Shown here: piece by piece, positions 5,157 through 9,800 of the stretch
Layout: each line of letters begins with the position of its first letter
Position numbering within the stretch: the stretch's first letter is position 1
Assembly (NCBI GenBank): GCA_046728935.1
Contig: JBKPFS010000143.1
Span: 1-9,800, forward strand
From: DATAFO01 sp046728935
GTDB taxonomy: Bacteria; Actinomycetota; Thermoleophilia; Solirubrobacterales; 70-9
Direction of reading: 5' to 3'
DNA: 9,800 nucleotides
Made by a program: the position numbers and the translations under genes
The notes under the pieces: model-generated
Databases searched by the model: none
The model's input: only the letters and a program-made list of their open reading frames with translations
What the model was told of the DNA's origin: nothing

Positions 5157-5162
5157 TGCCTC

Positions 5163-8100
5163 ATGCCGGCCTGCGCCATGTGCGGCGGGGCGAACGCGGG
5201 GGACGCGCGCTATTGCGCACACTGTGGTACGGCGCTCTCGAACGCCGCCCCCGCGCGCGTCAGCGCCCGCAAGGTCGTCACGATTCTGTTCTCGGATGTG
5301 CGCGGCTTCACCGAGCTCGGTGAGCGCCTCGATCCCGAGTCGCTGCACGAGCTCATTGGGCGTTGGTTCCACGAGAGTCATCGCGTGATCGCGCGCCACG
5401 GCGGCACGGTCGAGAAATACATGGGCGACGCCGTGATGGCGGTCTTCGGGGTCCCGGTCGTCCACGAAGACGACGCGCTGCGGGCCGCGCGGGCGGCGCT
5501 CGAGATGCGCAAGACGCTCACTGACCTCAACCAGGAGCTCGCACGCCGCTGGGGCGTCCAGCTCGAGGTGCGGACGGGCGTCAACACCGGCGAGGTGGTC
5601 ATCGGAGAGGCTCCCGGCGGCGCGCCAACCACGCACGGCGACACGGTCAACATCGCCCAGCGACTTGAGGCCTCGGCGTCGCCCGGCCAGGTGCTAATCG
5701 GTGAGGAAACAGCGCGGATGGTGGGCGCCGCCGCGCACCTCGATCGGGTGGATCCGCTCGCGCTGAAGGGCAAGGCAGCGCCGGTCTCCGCCTGGCGCCT
5801 CGTGGCGATCGCTTCCGAGGCCGCCGAGCCACGGGACCGCGCGATCGCGCCGTTCGTCGGTCGTGAGGCCGAGCTTCATCTCCTAAGCAAGACCTTTGAC
5901 GACGTCGTGGCAACGCGAGAGCCTCGCTTGGTCACGGTCCTCGGCCCGGCTGGTATCGGCAAATCTCGCCTGGTGCGCGCGCTTCAGGTCAATTTGCGCG
6001 ACGAGGCTACGACGGTGGTCGGGCGTTGCCTGCCCTACGGCGACGGGGTCGCGTACTGGCCGGTGGCCGAGATCGCGAACCAGCTCGCGGGAGGCGCCAG
6101 CGAGACAGCGCTCATCTCGGCCGCCGCCGGCGCCGGGACGGACGATGAGCCGGAGTTGGTCGCCGCCCGGGTGGCGCGTGCCGCCGGCTTCGTGCCGGGG
6201 GCCGTGACCGCCGAGGAGACTCGGTGGGCGGTGCGCAAGCTGCTGGAGGCCGTCGCGCGCCAACGCCCGCTCTTGGTGGTGATCGAGGACATCCAGTGGG
6301 CCGAGCCCATCCTCCTCGACCTTCTCGACCACCTCGCGACGCTCGCTGCCAACGTCCCGCTTCTACTCGTGTGCCTCGCCCGACCGGAGCTCTTGGAGGA
6401 GCGCTCCTCCTGGACCACGGTGGGCGGCGAGCGCAATGTCGTCGTGCCGCTCGAGCCGCTTTCGTCAGCGGAGTCGGGCGAGCTCCTCGAGCAGACCGCA
6501 GGAGGCGCTGACCTTGCCGCCGAGGAGCGTGCGCAGCTGCTTGCCACCGCCGAGGGCAATCCATTCTTCCTGCAACAGATGGTCGCGATGCGAGCGGAGA
6601 TGCGTGAGGACGCCGTCGGCATCCCGCCGACGATCCAGGCGGTGCTCACGGCACGCATCGACCGTCTCGGTGCCGGAGAACGTGCGGTCATCGAACGGGC
6701 GGCGATCGAGGGACGCACCTTCCACCGCGGCGCCCTCGCGGAACTGCTGTCAGGGGAGGAGCGAGACGCGCTCGACGCGAACCTGGATGCGCTCATTCGC
6801 CGCGAGCTGATCCACGCCGCCAGGCCCGACTTCGAGGACGAGCAGGCGTTCCGCTTCAACCACATCCTGATCCGCGACGCGACTTACGGCGTGATTCCCA
6901 AGCAGGTGCGCGCCGTTCTTCACGAGCGCCATGCGGGGTGGCTGGAGCGTCGGGCCCGCCTCGATTCCCGGGACCACGCGGAGCTCGCCGGCTATCACCT
7001 CGAACAGGCCTTCCGCTGCCATTTGGAGCTCGAGCCGGCTGCGCGGGAGAGCTACCGACCGCTGGCGGTGAGGGGCGGCCGTCACCTCGGGGCCGCCGGA
7101 CGCGCCGCGGTCGCCCGCGACGACCTGCCGGCTGCGATCGGTCTATTCGAGCGTGCGGCGGCGCTGCTGCCCGCCGACGACGGCGTCCGCGGCGCTCTCC
7201 TGCCCGAGCTGGGCGCGGCGCTGACCGAGGCGGGGCGCCTGCCGCAGGCGGAGCGGGTGCTGGACGGCGCCGTCGCCGAGGGCGCGGCGCGCGGCGACGC
7301 GAGGGCCGAGGCGCACGCTCTGGTCGCCCGTCTGTTCGTCCGCCTTCAGGTGGACACCGAAGCGGGCACCCGCGAGGCGCGCGAGCGGTTCGACTCGCTG
7401 CTGGCAACGTTCGAGGACGCGGGCGACGATTTGGGGTTGGGGCGTCTCTGGCGGCTGCGAGCGCTCGTGCACTGGATCGAGGCGCGCTCAGGCGACGCCG
7501 ATGCCGCGTGGCGGCGTGCGGTGGAACACGCCCAACGGGCGGGCGACGAGCGAGGTTGGTCGGAGGCGCTGAGTTGGCTGGCCTCCTCGGCCGTCCATGG
7601 ACCAGCTTCTGTGGACGATGGGATCGCCCGCTGCGAGAGCATCCGCCAACAATTGAGCGGTCATCGTCGCGACCAGGCCCTAGTCCTGGATCACCTCGCC
7701 GGGCTTCGGGCGATGCGGGGCGAGTTTGCCACCGCGCGCCGGCTGCTCGCTGAACGAGAGGAGACAATGGCCGAGCTCGGGGTGACGATGATGCATACCG
7801 CTGTCTCCCACGACGAAGCCTTCGTAGCCTTCGCTTCCGGCGACGTTGCGGGTGCGGAGGCCGTGCTGCGCGAAGGGTACGAACGGCTGGCGGAAATGGG
7901 CGAGAAGGCGCTGCTGGCGACGACCGCCGCGATGCTCGCCCAGATCATCTATGAGCAGGGGCGTCTCGACGACGCTTGGGCGTTCACGGAGGTGGCAGAG
8001 GAGGCGGCCGCCTCCGATGACCTTTCGGCGCAGATCCTCTGGCGGGGCGCGCGCGCCCGGCTACTCGCGCGGCGCGGCGACATGTCGGAGGCAAAGCGAT

Positions 8101-8315
8101 TGAGCTCGGAGGCGGTCCGCCTGGCGGCGCGCACGGATTGGCTGACTGATCACGCAGACGCGCTGCTGTCGCGGGCTGACGTGCTGCGGATGGCCGGTGA
8201 GTCGGAGGCGACGGCGAACGCAGTCCACGAGGCGGCCGCGCTCTACGAGCGAAAAGGCAATACGGTCGGTGCTCGACGCGCCCGCTCAATGTTGGCCGCT
8301 CAGACACCTGCGTGA
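5163..8315 (+). CDS. Zinc ribbon - class III cyclase - AAA ATPase - TPR signalling protein
   Basis: This is a 1050-residue protein. Residues 1-25 are a zinc ribbon (C4xxC7, C18xxC21). Residues 37-215 are a class III nucleotidyl cyclase: metal-binding D45 (ILFSDVRGFT) and D89 (EKYMGDAVMAVFG), purine-binding K85, Thr156/157 in place of the usual Asp, and transition-state N163 and R167 (TVNIAQRLEA). All catalytic positions look intact; Lys plus Thr is the class IIIb pattern, so cAMP is the likely product. Residues 230-520 are a STAND/AAA-type ATPase with Walker A GPAGIGKS (261-268) and Walker B LLVVIEDIQW (370-379). From about 635 to the end come Ala-rich helical TPR-like repeats. No DNA-binding helix-turn-helix is seen at the C-terminus. 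Such fusions are frequent in actinobacteria and probably couple ligand or partner binding to cAMP synthesis; the signal is unknown. Start chosen at 5163 because of CxxC and promoter spacing; ATG 5097 is open too. Confidence 0.9.
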   Translation: MPACAMCGGANAGDARYCAHCGTALSNAAPARVSARKVVTILFSDVRGFTELGERLDPESLHELIGRWFHESHRVIARHGGTVEKYMGDAVMAVFGVPVVHEDDALRAARAALEMRKTLTDLNQELARRWGVQLEVRTGVNTGEVVIGEAPGGAPTTHGDTVNIAQRLEASASPGQVLIGEETARMVGAAAHLDRVDPLALKGKAAPVSAWRLVAIASEAAEPRDRAIAPFVGREAELHLLSKTFDDVVATREPRLVTVLGPAGIGKSRLVRALQVNLRDEATTVVGRCLPYGDGVAYWPVAEIANQLAGGASETALISAAAGAGTDDEPELVAARVARAAGFVPGAVTAEETRWAVRKLLEAVARQRPLLVVIEDIQWAEPILLDLLDHLATLAANVPLLLVCLARPELLEERSSWTTVGGERNVVVPLEPLSSAESGELLEQTAGGADLAAEERAQLLATAEGNPFFLQQMVAMRAEMREDAVGIPPTIQAVLTARIDRLGAGERAVIERAAIEGRTFHRGALAELLSGEERDALDANLDALIRRELIHAARPDFEDEQAFRFNHILIRDATYGVIPKQVRAVLHERHAGWLERRARLDSRDHAELAGYHLEQAFRCHLELEPAARESYRPLAVRGGRHLGAAGRAAVARDDLPAAIGLFERAAALLPADDGVRGALLPELGAALTEAGRLPQAERVLDGAVAEGAARGDARAEAHALVARLFVRLQVDTEAGTREARERFDSLLATFEDAGDDLGLGRLWRLRALVHWIEARSGDADAAWRRAVEHAQRAGDERGWSEALSWLASSAVHGPASVDDGIARCESIRQQLSGHRRDQALVLDHLAGLRAMRGEFATARRLLAEREETMAELGVTMMHTAVSHDEAFVAFASGDVAGAEAVLREGYERLAEMGEKALLATTAAMLAQIIYEQGRLDDAWAFTEVAEEAAASDDLSAQILWRGARARLLARRGDMSEAKRLSSEAVRLAARTDWLTDHADALLSRADVLRMAGESEATANAVHEAAALYERKGNTVGARRARSMLAAQTPA

Positions 8316-8323
8316 GCGCCGCA

Positions 8324-8388
8324 CGTCGCCCCGGGGGGAAGGTCGAAGTTCTCTCGACCGCGCTCAACAGACCGCCGAGGGGGCGACG
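8324..8388. repeat. Nested inverted repeats after the cyclase gene
   Basis: The arms CGTCGCCCC (8324-8332) and GGGGCGACG (8380-8388) are perfect inverted repeats. Between them GGTCGA (8341-8346) and TCGACC (8354-8359) form a second hairpin with a seven-base loop. The structure begins nine bases after the cyclase stop and lies before the end of the convergent SnoaL remnant, so it may end transcription or protect mRNA ends. There is no U-tract. Confidence 0.4.
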
Positions 8389-8414
8389 GCGCGCGGCATG
8401 AAGTCGTGAGCGGC

Positions 8415-8820
8415 CTACTCCGACAGCCCGGCAGCTTCGAGGGCTTCATCCCGGTCGAGAAAGACCTGTCGCGTGATCATGCCGTTACCGAACCAGAGGA
8501 CCGTCCAGCCGTGGATCTGGGTGTCCACGCCGCTGGCCCTGCCGCGTCCCGTCACGAACAGGCGGGCGAAGACCCGGCCATCACGCGTCTCGGTGATCTC
8601 GTCGGCCTCGACGTGGAGGCTCTCCCGGGCTCCAGGACGTGGTTGACCCACTCGCGGAGCTCCGCTCTGCCGCGGTAGATCCGGGCAGGCTCCGACCAGA
8701 ACATCGAGTTCTCTCATTCACCGTCCGGGATGGCACGGGCGACGACCGCGTCAGCGTCTCGTCGGTTGAAAGCCTCGATCTGTTCCTGGGCGATCTCGGC
8801 CCCAAGAAAAACTTCGGCGC
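8415..8820 (-). pseudogene. SnoaL-like protein, nonsense and frameshift
   Basis: In the upstream frame one reads AEIAQEQIEAFNRRDADAVV, ARAIPDGE, a TGA at 8714-8716 where relatives have Trp, then ENSMFWSEPARIYRGRAELR and EWVNHVLEPG. A frameshift near 8625 leads to ESLHVEADEITETRDGRVFA, then RLFVTGRGRASGVDTQIHGW, and the family end DRDEALEAAGLSE. The order matches the intact SnoaL genes at 1316-2125. The usual MSQENVE start is missing: upstream codons (RRLGDDGAEVFLG) do not match. The 100-residue ORF open from ATG 8717 contains the true sequence only from ESLHV onward. It ends GAG-TAG-GCC, like the array copies 6 kb away, so it probably came from the same expansion. It is convergent with the cyclase gene. 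Confidence 0.65.
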
Positions 8821-8840
8821 CGTCGTCACCTAACCGTCTG

Positions 8841-8917
8841 TGGCCGAGCCGATTCGGCCAGCGGGCATCGCGGCAACTGCAGCCCATTCAATTGGCACCG
8901 CACCTGCTGTGGTGCCA
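8841..8917. repeat. Two short inverted repeats near the right island edge
   Basis: TGGCCGA (8841-8847) pairs with TCGGCCA (8854-8860), and TGGCACC (8893-8899) pairs with GGTGCCA (8911-8917). Both are seven-pair stems in the stretch between the SnoaL remnant and the half-tRNA, about 200 bases in which I see no gene. They could be protein-binding sites at an element end or chance. Confidence 0.3.
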
Positions 8918-9034
8918 TAACCGAGTTCAACCGTGCGTAATCGAGCCTCATCCGGGAACCGCTCAAGCCGACGGCGGGGGCCCAGAAACCAGCTCTTCAA
9001 GTGGGATTCCGGACGTTTCGTCGGCGACGTCTAG

Positions 9035-9076
9035 CTCGCGTGTGAAGCGAGCGCTCTCCCACTGAGCTACGCGCCC
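9035..9076 (-). pseudogene. 5' half of tRNA-Val(CAC), truncated after anticodon stem
   Basis: The 42 bases equal the first 42 nt of the tRNA at 94-165: acceptor 5' strand, D-arm and whole anticodon arm with CAC. After GCGAG the sequence changes to CTAGACGTCGCC and no T-arm or 3' acceptor strand can be found in the next 100 bases. It cannot be a functional tRNA. As the right copy of the direct repeat it is the candidate right attachment site, with its own promoter still in place upstream. Confidence 0.9.
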
Positions 9077-9085
9077 GGTTTGGTG

Positions 9086-9091
9086 ATCATA
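9086..9091 (-). promoter_or_regulatory. -10 box upstream of the half-tRNA
   Basis: TATGAT on the minus strand matches TATAAT in five of six positions and ends nine bases before the first tRNA base, as for a tRNA promoter. No good -35 is visible at 16-18 bases. It would be the original promoter of the tRNA-Val gene, now reading into the island. Confidence 0.5.
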
Positions 9092-9122
9092 GGAGGGCGC
9101 CGCGGGTATCTGCCGCGGAGAT

Positions 9123-9156
9123 GGCGCCTTCTTTCGGCATATCCGAAGGAAGCGCC
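9123..9156 (+). promoter_or_regulatory. Large stem-loop in the osmC leader region
   Basis: The arms 9123-9137 and 9143-9156 form a nearly perfect stem (GGCGC, TTC and TTCGG blocks pair) around the loop CATAT. It is followed by GGCGCC-GA-GGCGCC (9161-9174). The stem ends 52 bases before the osmC start. It could be a 5' leader structure, an operator, or a terminator; no T-tract follows on either strand. Confidence 0.4.
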
Positions 9157-9208
9157 AGACGGCGCCGAGGCGCCGCGGGCGAGACGGCAACGAGCGAAAG
9201 GAGACGTG

Positions 9209-9634
9209 ATGCCGGTCAGAACAGCGCAGGCGGAATGGAGTGGCGACCTGCCGAGCGGCGACGGGAAGATGGAGTTCGGCGGTGGCGCCTTCTCCGGCGC
9301 GTACTCGTACGGATCCCGGTTCGAGGAAGGCGTGGGGACGAACCCCGAGGAGCTGATCGCCGCGGCGCATGCCGGCTGCTTCTCGATGGCCTTCGCGGGC
9401 GCGCTCGCCCAGGCCGGTCACGTTCCCGACTCGGTGCGGACGACCGCGCGGGTAAGCCTCGACAAGGACGACGGCGCGTTCTCGATCACCCGGAGCAGGC
9501 TCGAGACCGAGGTCAGCGTCTCCGGGGTCGATGAGGACGAGTTCCAGCGCCTCGCCGACGACGCGAAGGCGAACTGCCCGGTCTCACGGGCGCTGGGTGC
9601 GATCGACGTCGAGCTGGAGGCGCGACTGGCCTGA
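9209..9634 (+). CDS. osmC: OsmC family peroxiredoxin
   Basis: The 141-residue protein starts at ATG 9209, preceded by AAAGGAG (9197-9203) with five bases of spacing; the longer frame from 9080 is non-conserved. It follows E. coli OsmC over its whole length: AQAEWSGDLPSGDG, SRFEEGVGTNPEELIAAAHA, GCFSMAFAGALAQAGH, SLDKDDGAFSITR and KANCPVSRALGAI. The two redox cysteines are C57 and C123, with R37 and E47 in the positions known to activate the peroxidatic cysteine (numbering is the E. coli one minus two). OsmC proteins reduce organic hydroperoxides in the cytosol and often respond to osmotic or stationary-phase stress. The gene lies just outside the right repeat, so it belongs to the chromosomal flank rather than the island. 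The closing KGDVMPV context supports this start. Confidence 0.95.
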   Translation: MPVRTAQAEWSGDLPSGDGKMEFGGGAFSGAYSYGSRFEEGVGTNPEELIAAAHAGCFSMAFAGALAQAGHVPDSVRTTARVSLDKDDGAFSITRSRLETEVSVSGVDEDEFQRLADDAKANCPVSRALGAIDVELEARLA

Positions 9635-9660
9635 CCCCTGCCACCCGGCACCTGCGCTAG

Positions 9661-9800
9661 CTAGCTGTAGTTCGTAGCCAGGTTGTTCCCGACCAGCTCG
9701 CTTAAGCGGGCTGCCGGCGGGCGTTTGCCGAGGGAGCCGTGCTTGCGACGGTAGTTGTATCGCTCGAGCCAGGGTCGCAGCTGTGCTCGGCGCTCGGCCG
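9661..9800 (-). CDS. Integrase-type transposase, C-terminal end (partial; IS481/IS3-like)
   Basis: The last 45 residues of a minus-strand gene are present and the rest lies beyond the window. They read AERRAQLRPWLERYNYRRKH, then GSLGKRPPAARLSELVGNNL and ATNYS. The pattern W---YN--R-H-SLG-RPP--RL is the end of the rve-type (DDE) transposases of IS481 and some IS3 elements, where the third domain residue Glu lies further upstream and is not visible here. The stop TAG at 9661-9663 is 27 bases from the end of the convergent osmC gene. No inverted repeat of the element end could be defined. The gene may be whole or a fragment. Confidence 0.8.
   Translation of the reverse strand, partial: AERRAQLRPWLERYNYRRKHGSLGKRPPAARLSELVGNNLATNYS

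Larger units (their letters stand above)
124..9076. mobile_element. Putative genomic island in tRNA-Val
   Basis: The 8.9-kb segment lies between two perfect 42-bp copies of the 5' half of tRNA-Val. Its contents are accessory in character: SnoaL-like paralogues in several states of decay, an IS110 element, a baseplate-like fragment, a broken secreted protein, a GST and a large cyclase-ATPase. The half-tRNA at the right end keeps a strong -10 box (TATGAT), as expected of the original 5' flank. No integrase, relaxase or replication gene is recognisable inside, so the element would be a decayed or trans-mobilised one. A plain tRNA duplication followed by 3' loss is the main alternative. Confidence 0.55.

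Noticed and set aside
6856..7767. Long ORFs on both strands within the cyclase gene (about 270-300 aa)
   Set aside because: Arg/Pro/Ala-rich shadows in high-GC coding DNA; the cyclase frame has motifs and TPR-like pattern throughout.
8250..8315. LuxR-type helix-turn-helix at the cyclase C-terminus
   Set aside because: Related large ATPases often end in one, but the last residues here are TPR-like helices ending at MLAAQTPA with no such motif.
8963..9421. Minus-strand 152-aa ORF containing RVAQWESARFTRELD
   Set aside because: VAQWESA is the familiar translation of a tRNA sense strand, here of the half-tRNA, and the rest is the shadow of osmC.
1..9800. CRISPR array or tandem guide-like repeats
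   Set aside because: The only repeats are the 42-bp pair, the 19-bp tandem pair and short motifs; no regularly spaced series is present.

Overview
The window looks like chromosomal DNA of a high-GC actinobacterium, most likely of class Thermoleophilia (Solirubrobacterales or Gaiellales). The base composition, the family of small proteins beginning MSQENVE and the apparently leaderless promoters point that way. This placement is inference, not a database result.

The layout is bracketed by two copies of the first 42 nt of a tRNA-Val(CAC) gene. The intact tRNA is at 94-165 on the minus strand, followed by its terminator. The second copy, at 9035-9076, stops exactly at the end of the anticodon stem but keeps a good -10 box. 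The simplest reading is that an 8.9-kb accessory segment inserted in the 5' half of this tRNA gene, rebuilt the tRNA at the left end and stranded the native 5' half at the right end. No integrase is recognisable inside.

The left third (166-3950) is a decaying array of SnoaL-like genes on the minus strand: one frameshifted copy (272-673), two intact coupled copies (1316-1720, 1724-2125) and one internally deleted copy (3532-3837). A fifth, broken copy lies far to the right (8415-8820). Neighbouring units share a junction in which the last codons and stop of one unit carry the ribosome-binding site of the next. One slot (677-919) holds a fragment resembling a contractile-injection-system baseplate J protein. 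An IS110-family element (about 2127-3473) appears to have split a promoter from its first SnoaL codon. On the plus strand a small two-gene unit encodes a 45-aa ORF and a membrane-anchored zinc-ribbon protein broken by a 19-bp tandem duplication.

The middle (3949-8315) holds the remains of a secreted barrel-type protein, an intact glutathione S-transferase and, divergent from it across 31 bp, a 1050-aa signalling protein: zinc ribbon, class III nucleotidyl cyclase, AAA-type ATPase and TPR-rich tail. 

Outside the bracketed segment, the right flank carries osmC and the 3' end of an IS481/IS3-type transposase running off the window. GST and OsmC suggest detoxification and peroxide resistance, but they lie on opposite sides of the proposed right boundary, so no common pathway is claimed.
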